From positions 105,823 to 169,822 of the forward strand of contig JAPEVF010000034.1 in the NCBI GenBank assembly GCA_029747585.1: a stretch of 64,000 nucleotides of DNA, read 5' to 3'. The notes under the pieces are model-generated. The model was given only the letters and a program-made list of their open reading frames with translations, was not told where the DNA came from and did no database searches. The stretch is from Pleurotus djamor. Lineage: Eukaryota; Basidiomycota; Agaricomycetes; Agaricales; Pleurotaceae. Of the stretch, positions 21,466 to 33,452 are shown in pieces. The translations under genes were made by a program, and so were the position numbers. The first letter of the stretch is position 1. Each line of letters opens with the position of its first letter.

Positions 21466-22713
21466 TCACGAAGACAAAAATGCGCCTTTACTCGATGCGA
21501 GTTCAGCTCCGAGTTTATAGCCAAGAACCTGGAAGTAATTCAATATCGGGCATCGGGCATTGGCGTACAGGAAACATCATACCTTGTCCCAATCGATTTT
21601 CTGCCTGGTCAAAGGTAAAGCTCGTCGTAGGGCCTTGAACGTCTTGTCGCCCATCTCTTGATACGTATCATTCAGGGAAACCTGATATTTCCCTTCTTCG
21701 TCTGCAATCAGGGCAAGTATCTTGGGTGCAAGTTCGGCAGGGGGACGATCAGAGAGCGCTGGCGGAAGAGGTATTTCAACGGTATGTTCAGAAGTAAGTT
21801 GAACCTGAACACGCGTTACTATCAGAGAGGCAATACGACACTAAGACTCACGTTTCCCTGTTCATAATAATGAACGTTCACGAGAATTCGGCCTTTGATA
21901 AGGGCTTGTTTTGGCGTCAAGATGTACTCTGATCGCCATCTACCTGACCTGAGAGAAACCGTCGAGCACGGTAGTCAGCAATGATCCACGAATGCGTACC
22001 AATAGTTGGCCGAGTTGTATTTGTTGGCAACCAGTTGGATGATGTACTTGTCTGGGTCATCCGCGGAAGCGAAGACGCAGCCAACTCCGTCGTGAAAGTG
22101 GGAGCTGAGATATGTACTTGTCGCGGTTTCAAGAGCAGCCCTGAGAGGCGTTCAGAGCAGCGATGGTTCGATGAGTTGTGACTGACTTTACCTCAATGGC
22201 TCAGCTTCTGCATCGGCTTCATGGCTTTGAGGATCTGATGCTTCCTGGAAGAACACATCGAACATTGGTCAACCTGTGGATAGGCAGACTGACCATGGCC
22301 AAATGGTCGAACTTGAAGCTGGTTTTGGAGCGAGGATCGATAAAGCGGTCTACACCCTCCTCCGTGGAAGGTATCCTAGCGGCTTCGCTCACAATTGACT
22401 GCGGTATTGATGCTATATGGGAATTCAGCCAAACGACGAGGGGACATTGGGGGGCACCTGGTGATTCGTGCCTGGAACGTCCACCACAGTATACTGCTGG
22501 AGGTTGTAGTCTCTCGCAGCTGGAAGTATGCCAGCCTCTAGGGACTCATCATCTGATATCAAGTTCCTGACAGCTAGGAAGAACGGCGATACTTCAGACT
22601 CACATCGGACGAGCTAAGATCATAGACAGACCTTGCAGAACATCATTTATCTCTCCTGGAGGTGATTGCAGCACAAAGCTCGAAGCTAATTGGATTCGTT
22701 CCGCCAGATCCAT
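21466..22713 (-). CDS. CAP1: F-actin-capping protein subunit alpha
   Basis: Eight exons (22713-22632, 22573-22458, 22398-22294, 22244-22192, 22140-22000, 21948-21852, 21804-21583, 21528-21466) join in frame to about 292 residues, close to the 286 of the animal protein. Family landmarks in order are S-P-P-G-E-I-N-D-V, R-F-I-D-P-R-S-K, K-F-D-H-L, the G-R-W-R-S-E block, V-N-V-H-Y-Y-E-Q-G-N, and the actin-binding C-terminal region F-K-A-L-R-R-A-L-P-L-T-R-x-K-I-D-W. The protein pairs with a beta subunit (not in this window) to cap the barbed ends of actin filaments at cortical patches. It shares a 192-bp divergent promoter with SMC6. All introns are short and phase-consistent. Confidence 0.93.
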
Positions 22714-22905
22714 TCGAGTTTACCAATGGCGATTTACACAAGTTCTACGGGCACAGCGACAGTGCGATTGGCTTGGCAATTTGTGTCCAAATATGGACAA
22801 ACTATTTGCACTTGTTGACGCGTTGTCAAGGTTCGACGCGTCTCATTTCTGACTCCTCTTTTCCCTCAAACTATCATCAACCTCAATTTCCTGTGGTTTG
22901 ATCCT
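22714..22905. promoter_or_regulatory. 192-bp divergent promoter, CapZ alpha / SMC6
   Basis: The start codons of the two divergently read genes are only 192 bp apart, so both promoters and 5' leaders must fit here. No named transcription factor site was recognised. Confidence 0.6.
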
Positions 22906-25900
22906 ATGCCAAAGAAACGCGTCTCGGACTCCGATGTCGAGGTGGATGATGCCTCCGATGGGGGTACCCCCCCTTCGAAGAGAGCGCGCTTCTCCGCTAC
23001 GCAGTCGCGCGACAGGAAAGGCAAATCTAGGCGACAGCAAGAAGACTCCGACGTAGACGAGAATGAGTCTGACGACGAAGAGACCGTCCTCAATACGCAG
23101 ACTGATGAGTTGATTGAGGCGCAGTTTGAGCATGAAAATGCAGATAAGATTCGTGCTACTCTCGATGCGCGCCGCCATATCCAAGGCGTGAGTTTGTTTT
23201 AACATTCTGCATAAACGTCGCGGTCGTTGATCCCCTTGTGATTTCTAGGGTATTGCTGAACATGGTATCATCGAACATGTTGAGATGCATCAGTTCATGT
23301 GCCACAAATACCTTGCGTTTGATTTTGGTCCTCAGATCAACTTCATCATTGGTACGCCACTGTGACATTCAGACCATTCAACATTCACTAACCACTGTCT
23401 AGGTCACAACGGAAGTGAGTTTGTCTTTTTCTTGGCTTATAGAGCCTTTGATCAACATTGCGTCTCTAAGGTGGCAAGAGTGCCGTCCTTTCTGCCATTA
23501 CCGTGGCTCTTGGTGGCAAGACGGCCTCCACCGGACGAGGCAACGGTCTCAAGTCTTTCATTCGTGAAGGTCAATCGTAAGTACTTCTCTTTTTGTCTCT
23601 GATACATACCTCAAGTTAATGCCTGTTTCTAGCGTCGCGGAAGTGACCATCACCCTGAAGAACCAAGGAGAAGAAGCATATAAGCCTGACGTCTACGGCA
23701 AGTCGATCATGATAACTCGACGATTCTCTAAGGAAGGCTCGTCGACCTGGAAGATCAAGAGTAAGGCTGGTCATGTCGTCTCAACCAAGAAGGATGAACT
23801 TTCCGCTATCTGTGATCACATGAATATTCAAGTCGACAATCCCATGAATGTCCTCACCCAGGATGCCGCCCGCAAATTCCTCTCAGCATCCCACCCTAAA
23901 GAGAAATACGATGTAAGCCACCACTGCTGCTGAATAGGGGATGTGCCTAACGCTCGTCTCAATAGTTCTTTTTGAGGGGTACTCAACTGTCACAGCTCCA
24001 TGAAGAATACCAAGCTAGTATGAAGAACCTTGCAGCGTCCAACAAAATCCTCGAGCAACGAAGAGCAGACCTGCCGGACTTGGAGACTCAACTTCAGGAA
24101 GCTGAAAATCGTTACAAAGAAGCCAACGCGGCGAGGAAACTGAAGCTTGAAATTGATGATCTAAAGAAGGAGCTTGCGTGGTCATTCGTCAAGGCTAAGG
24201 AGGATGAGCTTAGCACGAAAGTTGAAGCCCTTGCGAGGGAGGAAAATAGGCTGCCGAGGTATCAAGGTTCTGTTACTGAAGCTGAGGTTTGTTTCTCTGG
24301 GTTGTTCATCCCGGACGACCTTGAACGACTCTTCTAGGCCGCCTTTGACTCCGCCAGTGAGCAGGTAGTTCAATTCGAGAATGAGTACAAGGATCTCGGG
24401 ACGATCGAGCACCTGCACCAACGTCGTCGCACTATACAAGAAGAATTGAGGGTCAACCGAAGCCAGATCTCGGCATTCGTGGTAAGTCCTCGCCTCGTTC
24501 ATCTTTTCGCTTTGAGCCAATTGTCATTGCTATTTCAGGGCGACGAACGCCAAATGAATTTGACTCTCAAAGGACTCAATCGTCAAATTGAGGAATATGA
24601 TACACGCATCGAAGAAGAGACCCAGAAGCTCGCAGCCGACACCCAGAGTAAACGGGATGAAGTTCAGCGTCGTCTCGACGCCGCCAAAGCTGCAGTTCTA
24701 GCTGCGGAAACCAATTTGAAAGCCATCCGTGACGACCGCACAACTCTCCAGGCTGAAGCCGATGTTCTCCAGGAAGAAGGTTCAAGGCTCGACAGAGACA
24801 TCCGGAATATGCAGACCAATATCCAGGCTCAAGAAGCGATGGTCAACAACTTCGCCGCTCAGAAGCGCGATCAGTTCGCTGCTTTTGGGAAGAACATGGA
24901 CGCGCTCCTTGCCAATATCAAGAAGTCTCGATGGCACGGCGACGTACCGCTTGGCCCCCTTGGAGTCGGTGTCAAAGTGCGAGAAGATTGTAAATGGGCG
25001 ACCGATGTACTCCGAGGCCAGCTTGGCAATATACTTACGGCTTTTGCTATTACCAACGCGAAGGACATGGGCCCGTTGAAAGCCATGCTACAACAGTTCG
25101 GCAAGTAAGTGTACACAGTTTGCCCCTTGGCTTGTCTGACTATCTGTTGTAGTCCTTCCATCAATGTTATCATCTTCGAGAAAGATTTGTTTGACTTTTC
25201 GCGTGGGGAGCCTCCTTCGGATATGTTGACCGTGTTGAGGGCCCTTGAGGTGCTTCCATCCCATCTCCACTCTTTTCGCGGCGTCTAATTTCCAGTAGAT
25301 ACCCGACCCCTACGCCTTGCGCATCATGATTAATCAACTGCAGATTGAGCGTACCTTCCTCGCTCGGGCCCACGAAGAAGCGTATGCCATGGCCAAAGCG
25401 GTCGGCGGTGGAGTTTCTTGGACTCAGAATGCCCAGAGGGTTGCAGCGTTCAGCGGAGGAGGGGGTCAAACCACACAACTCAACAAACTCAAGCGAGGTG
25501 ATCCCCATCTTGCTCTCCTTACCGGCCGTGACGTAGCCCAGGACGCACTGTATGTATTCTTGACCCTTTTGCTGCATGTTTGACTGACGATGTCAATGAA
25601 GGCACTTCAAAGAGGAGCTCCGAAGGTTAGAGCAAGAATATGCGAGCCTCCAAACACAGCATAGACAAATTCGTGAATCCTGGACTCAAATGAAGCATAA
25701 AATCACCGCATTAAACGTATGTTTTTGTATCTTAACGTCCATATCCTCTTCGCTCATCGCCAAATTAGCGTCCAGAAGCAGCTGCTGATGCCCAGCTCCG
25801 TAATGCAAAGATGACTGTTGACGGAATCATGCAAACGATGAACGATGACCTGCCTGCCAATGTCGCCGCACTGGAAGCTGCCAAAAAGGTATGTGATCGT

Positions 25901-27328
25901 CAATTTTGGCGATTCGACCGACCTTCTGATGTATCCGTTTTGCTCTAGGCCGCTGTCACTGAGAAAGACTCTGTGCTCGCTCAGTTCTCTGTTCTCGTTG
26001 AGCAGAAGAGCAAGATCGATGCGTTGCAGGCTCCTCTATTACTTGAACAAAATAGAATCAGAGCAGATATTGATGAGTTCGACGTGAAGGCAGCGTCCAT
26101 AAGGGTTTGTTATATACCTCATATCCGGCCCACATTGCTGAATATTCCCTAGAGCAAGGTTCAGCAAGCTGTTGAAGCCCGTATGCATGCCCAGCAGTCG
26201 AAAGAGCATTATAAAGGCAAACTCGAAGCGCACAAGAAGAAAATTACAGACTTGGAAGCGCAAGTTCAGGTCCTGCAAGAAGAGTTTACTGTAAGCCTTC
26301 GCATTAACGTTCCTCTAAGTTCATCCTAATATAATACTCAATCGACGTAGAATTGGACCGCCAAAGCTGAAGAATTCTGTCCCCGAGTGGAAACGGAGCG
26401 CAAGCCAGACGAGATTGACAGGAAGATACAAGGTCTAACGAGGACGTTGAAAACACGCGAGCAGAAGTTTGTATGCTTTGCTGGCCTACTGTCCCTCTTC
26501 TGACCATCCATGTAGGCAAGGCGCTTCGGTCGAAGCAGTCACTATTGAACGTGACAAGGCCAAAGCCAGATATGACACAGTCTTCAAGGATATAAATGCT
26601 TTATCTGTCATGAACAAAGTAAGCTCGGCTGCTTGGCATCCCTCCTCGATACTCACTGTACGCCTTTGTAGACTCTCAGAGATTCACTACTTATCCGAAA
26701 CCACCGTTGGGTTGAGTTCAGGCGTCATATTGCGCTCCGGTGCAAGTATGTTTTCCAATACAACTTGTCCCACCGTGGCTACTTTGGGAAGGTCTTGTTC
26801 GACCATGTGGCCCAAACTCTTACGCTCAAGGTACGCCGGCGCGCTTCATCTCACATCAAGCCTGCCATTTATCTCCTTGTTCTAGGTTCAAACCGAAGAT
26901 GCGATGGGCACCCAAGGTGGTCAAGACAAAGATCCCCGCTCACTCAGTGGTGGCGAGAAATCGTTCTCGACCATCTGTCTCTTGCTCTCTCTTTGGGAGT
27001 CCATCGGCTGCCCGCTCAGATGCCTCGGTACGTCTCGCCCGTCCTGAACGTTTGCAATTTCCATTGACTGTTGTGTGGACGTCAGACGAATTCGATGTAT
27101 TTATGGATGCCGTCAACCGCCGCATCAGTATGAAGATGATGGTACGTGTTTTTCATCCCGTCCATCTTCGATCGCAGATATCCTGACTCCGTATAGATTG
27201 ACACTGCCAATTCATCCGATAAGAAGCAATACATCCTCATCACTCCTCAAGATATGACCAACGTTCAACTCGGCCCAACCGTCAAAGTCAACCGCATGCC
27301 CGATCCCGAACGTGGACAAAGTCAGTAA
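22906..27328 (+). CDS. SMC6: Structural maintenance of chromosomes protein 6
   Basis: Twenty exons join in frame to about 1132 residues: 22906-23187, 23249-23351, 23403-23414, 23471-23576, 23633-23912, 23966-24286, 24338-24481, 24539-25104, 25153-25249, 25299-25549, 25602-25716, 25769-25888, 25949-26104, 26153-26290, 26351-26466, 26516-26618, 26672-26830, 26886-27027, 27086-27141, 27197-27328. An acidic N-terminal extension precedes the ATPase head with Walker A GHNGSGKS (residues 129-136). The Smc6 hallmark [12 protein letters not shown] follows, then coiled coil, the hinge encoded around exons 8-10, and the returning coiled coil. The C-terminal head has signature LSGGEKSFS, Walker B ending C-L-D-E-F-D, and a terminal D-P-E-R-G-Q. 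Smc6 pairs with Smc5 in a SUMO-ligase-associated complex acting in DNA repair and replication. Exon 3 is only 12 nt and lies inside the Walker A codons. Confidence 0.96.
23403..23414 (+). other. SMC6: 12-nt micro-exon in SMC6
   Basis: This exon lies between a CTAG acceptor and a GTGAGT donor and supplies the codons for the G-H-N-G part of the Walker A loop. Skipping it would remove four residues in frame and abolish ATP binding, so its inclusion acts as a switch for an active product. Confidence 0.9.
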
Positions 27329-28027
27329 ACCTTGCTCTTTTCCGCATGACTCAGATGCTTATTGTCATATCGTAGTCGCTTCCTAAATCTAACCCGTCTA
27401 GACATATATCTCCCATTACTTGCCTTATACTTACTAGCTCGCTATTGTACTATAGCCGATTTGTCCCTACTTACAAGTATATCCACCACCGTAATGGTAT
27501 CATTAGCCCTGAAAGGCCCCAAGTGTCACGTCAACCATAAAGTAATGAACCCTGCAGACCAAGGCGAACCGCGTTTCATCTATGTATATACAAGAAGGAA
27601 GAGGCCCCCAAGATAATTATAACTCAGATTACGAATACATATCGGGTCGCACCAAGAAGGTGCGGTGAGTATATCGAGGTTGGGCATTGGGCAACATGAA
27701 GTAAAGAAACCTGAGGAAACTACGTCGAGGCAATGCGGACCGCGTTTTATCTATATACACCAAGGAAAAGAACGCGAAAATTTGGATAACTAAAATAGCG
27801 AATACACAGCACGTTTAGATATTGAGAAAGAGCAAGGTGAGGGGTATATCCATGTTAAAATACATCGTATGTATATACAGGCGGATTCACAACGAGTACA
27901 GCGAACGGGGGTATGAAGGTAGAAATAGGTGAACACACTAGATACAGTTTATAAGAGTTAGGAAACATTGGCGGTGCGTGTATGAGACAGAGACCAAGAA
28001 AGAGAGGGGAAAGGTCAGTGGAAGATA
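27329..28027. other. Convergent intergenic region, SMC6 / F-box gene
   Basis: About 700 bp of AT-rich DNA lies between the two stop codons and will include both 3' untranslated regions. It contains an imperfect repeated segment of roughly 40 bp starting with ACCGCGTTT near 27568 and near 27739. No open frame is convincing. Confidence 0.5.
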
Positions 28028-30419
28028 TCAGTAATCTTCACCGTCGTCCGTGTCTTCCGAGCCCGACCAGTCTTTATTAATTTGTACGTCTTCGTCGACT
28101 GTGTAAGGGATAGCCCCGCGACCACCGTCACCCACAGGTCCCCTCGAGTCGTCATCATAGTCCTCCTCGCTATCCGCATCTCCCTCATCATCATCTTCCT
28201 CATCGTCGTCATCTTCATCATCAAGATCCTCCGAAATCTCTTCTTCCACCTTAACCAACCACCCCTTCACTTCCTCGTCCTCATCCTCCTCGCCGTCCCC
28301 ATCCTCATACGAAAACCCACGACTGCGACACGGCAAATCCGTACTCGCAACCCAACACCCATGATCAACAAGATCATCAAGCACCTCATCATCCGCCACC
28401 ATCCCCCTCCTCACAATATACCTCTCCAATGCAAACCTCCGCATCTCCACACGCGTCAACCGGAAAGTCCGAACAGTCGACGACGACGACCCCGAGATTT
28501 TCGCAGCCGACACTCCCAACCCCAACCCCAAACTCCCATGAGCGCGTCGTAACCACCCGCCCTCTCGATAGATGATAAACTCCTTGATCAAGGCACCACT
28601 AACACCCGACATCTTGAATGTCTTCAACTTGGGCAACAGCGGTTCGGGGTTANTTCTGATCCTCCTCCGACTCGTTCCTCCTCGACAACGAAGATGATCG
28701 CGAACTCCGCTTGCTACTGTGTCTCGAAGATGAAGGGGATGACANGGGCGTGGCGGTAGCGGAAGTTTCCCGAGACGACAGGGATAGCGTAGTAGGAGCA
28801 AACCGATCCTCGAAGACCGCCTTGAAAAAGGCACCACTCTCCTCATTTGGAGCTTGAGTAGTTGTAGCGGCTGACATTTCTGGGGACAGAGAATTCCCTG
28901 GCTGATCCTCCAGTTCCTCATTGACTTCGGTCGATCGAGTGGATGTTAGCCTCTCAAAGTCCACATCGAGGTGCTCGGTTGCGTTCAAGGCCCGTAAGAG
29001 TGACCGCCAAGAAGCCAGACTGCAATCGAGAGCCGAGATGATGAGGTGTGTTATGTTTGTTGAGAGATTGGGGAGGGGGCGTAAGCGGTGGGTCGTAGGT
29101 GATTTTGACGAGGTCGTCACTGCCGTGGAACCTGATGAAGCCTCTGTGTTCGAGGCATCCTGCGACGGCGTTGGTAGGACAGGCTGACTCGGAGGGGATG
29201 ACAATGATGATGGGCTGGTTGCAGGTGGCGTTGATGAAATCAGAGAAGGCAAACCTGGCGCTGTTTGTGGGGCCGCTGTAACCGGGGGATGTCCATTCGG
29301 TTGCACCAAAGCTTGCTGAGAAATCGCCCCGGGCATCCGGATTTCCTTTCCATTCACGATCAAGTCGAGGAAGGAGGAATAATCCCTCTCCGAGCTCTCC
29401 AGGTCCTGCTGCGATAGTTCTAACGTGAGCTTGCGGAGACACGGGACCCTTAGACGTTCCATGACCGCGTATAGATATCCAGGGTCGAGGTCGATCAATG
29501 TCAGGTCGTACAAACATGGCAGGTCGATGGTATCATAATGTGTGCCCCAGATGTGGCTTAGGGTGCCATCATTGTTCTTTGGACCCGAGTAGTGTAAGGA
29601 GAGTGTCTGCAAACTCGGGCTATCACGAAGCATGGCGGCGAAACGTTCGTAAGGGGGTCGAATATTGTCGGAATGAAGTGCGAGTTGGAGGTGCTCGAGT
29701 GTATGTAGATGATTCGATCCTGCCCAGTTGAGATTGACGCCGATCAAGGAGACATTCCGAAGCCTTGGAAGCTTGTTATGAAAAATGATGACGGGCGGCC
29801 TGTATGTGGCGATATAGAGGTCCCTCGCCTCTCTGAAAGCCTCGAAATGGTATAGCTGCAGCGATTCGAGGTGAGGCCCGGCCTCTGCAGAGCACAAGTG
29901 CTTGCGGGCCAGGAGTTTGCACGCATCGTCGCGAACCTTGAGATGGAAGGCGCGCCACAGGGTTACGTGAGGCATTATAATGTCGAAAACGTCGTCAAAG
30001 TGGTCCTTACACAGGTCAAGCCCCGGCCTGCATTCGTCTGGAGATACCGTGTCGACCATAATGTCGATAAGCTGGGTCGGGGACTTTCTGTAGCGGTCAG
30101 GATCGTTTATTGGCGGCAGACAGCGGCGAATGTATTCCCTCGCCCGAGCCATATGGCCTGGACGGCTGAAATGGATCGTGGTCCAAAGGCAAGCAGTATT
30201 TAGCGCTATCTCTCGCCACTGCCTGCAAACGTGAGAGACGAGAAGCTGAAAGTTTGGCGTCCGGATTGAGAGGTCATGCTCGCGGTATGTTGGCTGGTTT
30301 GGCTTGAAGAGAAAGGGTGAATGTGCGTAGGGGTAGTCGACTGCGACGCCCTCGATGAAGATTCTGGTGATGAGCTCGACGGGGAGGCGGTGGATAGGCG
30401 AATTCGAAGCGGAGAACAT
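28028..30419 (-). CDS. F-box/LRR-like protein with acidic C-terminal tail
   Basis: This is a single-exon gene of about 797 codons if one extra base is removed. The F-box lies at residues 8-60 (HRLPVELITRIFIEG, later VCRQWREIA and LWTTI), which normally docks Skp1 in an SCF ubiquitin ligase. A leucine-rich region follows that would bind the substrate (repeats such as LRNVSLIGVNL, LQTLSLHY, LYDLTLIDL). A Ser/Pro linker leads to a final block dominated by Asp and Glu. The reading frame breaks at about 28653, where an ambiguous base sits: upstream the frame ends S-E-E-D-Q, downstream it resumes N-P-E-P-L-L-P-K in another frame and runs 200 more residues. I read this as one inserted base in the assembly rather than a true stop. 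The substrate is unknown. It starts 245 bp from the divergent small basic protein gene. Confidence 0.78.
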
Positions 30420-30664
30420 GGAGGAAGAGAAACAAGCGTATGGCAGCCAATTACTTCCCAGGCTGAATTCCCATTCAACGCCCGCGAATCACACCTTAGG
30501 TAATAATCACATATCTCCTCCGTTCACTCAAGTGCCCGGTCGCTGCTGCAACAGATAAGAAACAGTGCTAGAGGCCTTCAAATAATTGCGCGAGCCAGTG
30601 AGGACGCTGCCTGCGCTGGAGGTTACCGAGAGACGCACCCTGGCCGCCGACGATCCCTGCCGCC

Positions 30665-31032
30665 ATGGGAAAGAGTGCGAAACTTCATAAACGAGTCGTG
30701 AGTACACACACCGCTAGTTCAGAAGCACTGATGGCCATGAATGCATGAATACGCATACCTTCTTTCTAGCCNAAAAAAACTAAAGAGCACTGGTGGTGCC
30801 CCGGCTTCATCGACGAGCAACGACCACAATCTGCGTCTGCAAAACGCAAAAAAGAAGCAAGACGCGAAAAAATATCAGCAAGGCGAAATCAAAATCGACA
30901 TCGACATCGAAATTGGCGTCCGCTATCGATAAACATGTTCTCGGGGGCGCAGATTATGTTTCTCTGATGATGGGTGGACGAAGAAAAGCGAAGGAAGAGT
31001 CGATGAAATTGCCTCCGAGTGAGGATCCATAA
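30665..31032 (+). CDS. Small basic conserved protein, frame broken in this assembly
   Basis: Exon 1 (30665-30697) encodes M-G-K-S-A-K-L-H-K-R-V. A GTGAGT donor and a CTAG acceptor lead to exon 2 at 30770. Two single-base problems disturb exon 2: the ambiguous base at 30772 next to seven A residues, and a six-A run at 30867-30872. Removing one base at each gives a continuous Lys-rich protein of about 97 residues ending in a conserved-looking block HVLGGADYVSLMMGGRRKA. I recall similar short Lys-rich proteins with this ending in other basidiomycetes, but know no function; the basic composition suggests a nucleolar or RNA-binding role, which is inference. Both breaks lie at homopolymers, so sequencing error is more likely than a pseudogene. 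Confidence 0.6.
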
Positions 31033-31475
31033 CAATTTCGATACCTGCGCACATGAGCCCGTATATGCGCCGGGCGGGGCGACGCGGGCATCGACGGCAT
31101 CGATGGTGGTGGTGGGACGAAGGAAAGAGAGTCCAGAGTAGGCTCGAATTCCAGCCTCTATGACGGGAGGATGACAGTCGATCCTCTTTGTATAGAAGTC
31201 CAGAGATCCAAAATTCAAACGCCATCTTTTGTTTACGCATGCTCTCATACTTGGCTAGGGCCAACTTGGCGACGTCAAGGCTAGAAAGTACACCTATGTA
31301 TAACAATAAAAATCAAGGAAAACGCTAGATATATTTTACAGAGGACAAGCATGCAATGAATATGGGGGAAAAGTGTAATCTCGAGTGCCAATGAGCTCGG
31401 AATGGACGAGTCGACGACGCGGGGAGCAACGGGCGCTTGTGTGTTTGAACCCTCTCCTCCTCGTACCATTCCACC

Positions 31476-32962
31476 ATGGCCCACCAAGGACTCCCGGAGG
31501 GCGTTTTTCTCCGATATCCAGAGAACCTCGGCTCCCACATGAATATTGACATCGAGACAGCCGTAAACATGCTTCTCCGCGCAACCCAGCTTGCGCAACA
31601 AGTCCCTTTTGCGTTCAGCTACATCGACAAACCCCAAGGTACACAACTCCAAAGCCGCGTCTTCCACAACCTTATCATTTATCGCAACAGATGGTCAAGT
31701 CTTCCTCCTTTTCATGCCGAATCTCCAGGCCCCCTTCCAACCAGATGGTGTTCGCTATTTAGACCAAGAAGCCAAGCATACCATTCCCGTCCAAAATCGC
31801 GTGAGTACATCCATTATGGCTTCGGCCTTCTCGTGTGCATATCTCGTCCCCCCTCAACAGCTCATGTTAGAACCGTGTATAGGAACTCGAAGTACACGAA
31901 GTCAAATATGGCTTCATCCCAGGTTCACAAGATCCAGCTGCATACCGAATTCGTCGTCGGTTCCGTCTGAACAAAGGAGGGCACCCTCAGTTGGTTCTAT
32001 TGCATTATTCACGGGGTCCTAGCGCTCGTGCGTATGATTCACCCACTGCGAAACTTGGTACATGTGTCACTTAAGAACAATCGCAACCCATTAGCCATCC
32101 CTCCTCAGATGATGAACCAGCCCATCCGGCCATACCCGCTACGACCTATCAATGAACCCCCCATCTACGTCGCTGGAGAACGCATGGGTCAGAAAGTCTT
32201 CCCCAACATGGCTCAAATGCCGCCAAATGCACCCAACAACATGCCGAACCTACACGGCGGTATGCCCGGAATGCCGCCAAATATGCCTGGGGGGTTCAAC
32301 CGACAAGCCCAAGCTATGATGGCCCAGCAGAATTCCAACATGGATGCTTTGGAACGGCGGAATCAGGCAGGCGTTAGGCCTGGAGATGCGGGAAGGGTGA
32401 GTTATCCACAAGAAACATATGTCGCGTTTTGTGTTTTTGACGATTGGTCGATTTTCGCAGGGCCCGAGACCGCCTATACCAGATGATGATTCTGGAGGTA
32501 CGTTCATCCCCAGCTGGTCTGCTCTCTCACTCTCACCCGCAATGATTTGCTAGATGAAGCCGAAATGATTTCCGTACGGTCCTTGGCCATGAACAGATAT
32601 AGACGGAACCACGAACTCATGAACGAAGTATTCATCCATGCTGCTTTCGGTACGTTCGGTTCAACCCACATCAACTATCTCATACGCTATCCACGGCTCA
32701 TCTTGCGTAGGTGATAAAACCGCACAATCAAAACCAAGTCCATACTCCATCTTCGATAAAGCCGACCTGGAAGAGAAAACTGTGCGCCTCATTTGAACGT
32801 TTTTAAACCCTACTTACAGATTGACTGACTCGCGCGATCGTTGTCGTGCTTTAGATCAAACTGCAGGCGGAGATTGAGGCACTTAAAGCCCGTAGTGTCT
32901 CCCGCAAGGAGGGATCAGGCACCGGGGATGTGACAATGTCTGTCGATGCCATATCGGCGTAG
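31476..32962 (+). CDS. ssr4: SWI/SNF-RSC subunit Ssr4-like protein
   Basis: Eight exons (31476-31638, 31691-31800, 31883-32027, 32095-32396, 32461-32497, 32554-32649, 32711-32781, 32855-32962) join in frame to about 343 residues. The N-terminal half has the layout I associate with the fungal Ssr4 domain: F-S-Y-I-D-K-P-Q-D-G-Q-V-F, then P-D-G-V-R-Y, then V-K-Y-G-F-I-P-G-S, and R-I-R-R-R-F-R-L followed by L-V-L-L-H-Y-S-R-G-P. A Met/Pro/Asn-rich linker follows with repeated M-P-P-N and M-P-G-M units. The C-terminal helix-rich part contains V-R-S-L-A-M-N-R-Y-R-R-N-H-E-L-M. Ssr4 is a shared subunit of the SWI/SNF and RSC chromatin remodellers in fission yeast. The assignment rests on remembered motifs and should be checked by profile search. 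Confidence 0.7.
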
Positions 32963-33452
32963 ACTTCCTCTTGAATGCATCGTGGCATTGGCAGCACATG
33001 TCCCTGTCAACCGTCACCGTTTATCTATCCCTCGGTACCGTTCACTTACGCTATGCTTTTCGGTATCTATCGTATACTTGTATTCTTTCGTGTATTCGCT
33101 ACACTGTGGGTTAGAATTGAACACTGCTCTACTGATAGGGTGACAAGCGTCAACAAGAAAAAAGTTAGAAGGTAAAAATACACGAAGAGTAACTCGGCAG
33201 CTTGGTAAAAAGGAGCTCAAGAAAAAGCAAGAGGTAAGTAATCGAAGTGGAATAAAGCGATAGGAAGTGATGTCAAGGGGAATTTACTACGGGTACAACC
33301 AGTCCGAGTTCGCCGAGTAGTAATGTGGTGGTAAGAATTTTTGACATGGAAGAAGTGGGGGGTCAAGTAGGTCTGCAAAACAAAAAACGTCCCTTCAAAG
33401 GCGGTCGAAGTTTATAGAACAAAGAAGTGTCCATGGGTCGGGTGAACTCAAT

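Noticed and set aside
31281..31667. Minus-strand frame of 128 codons overlapping Ssr4
   Set aside because: It is the complement of the first exons of the Ssr4-like gene and has no independent support.
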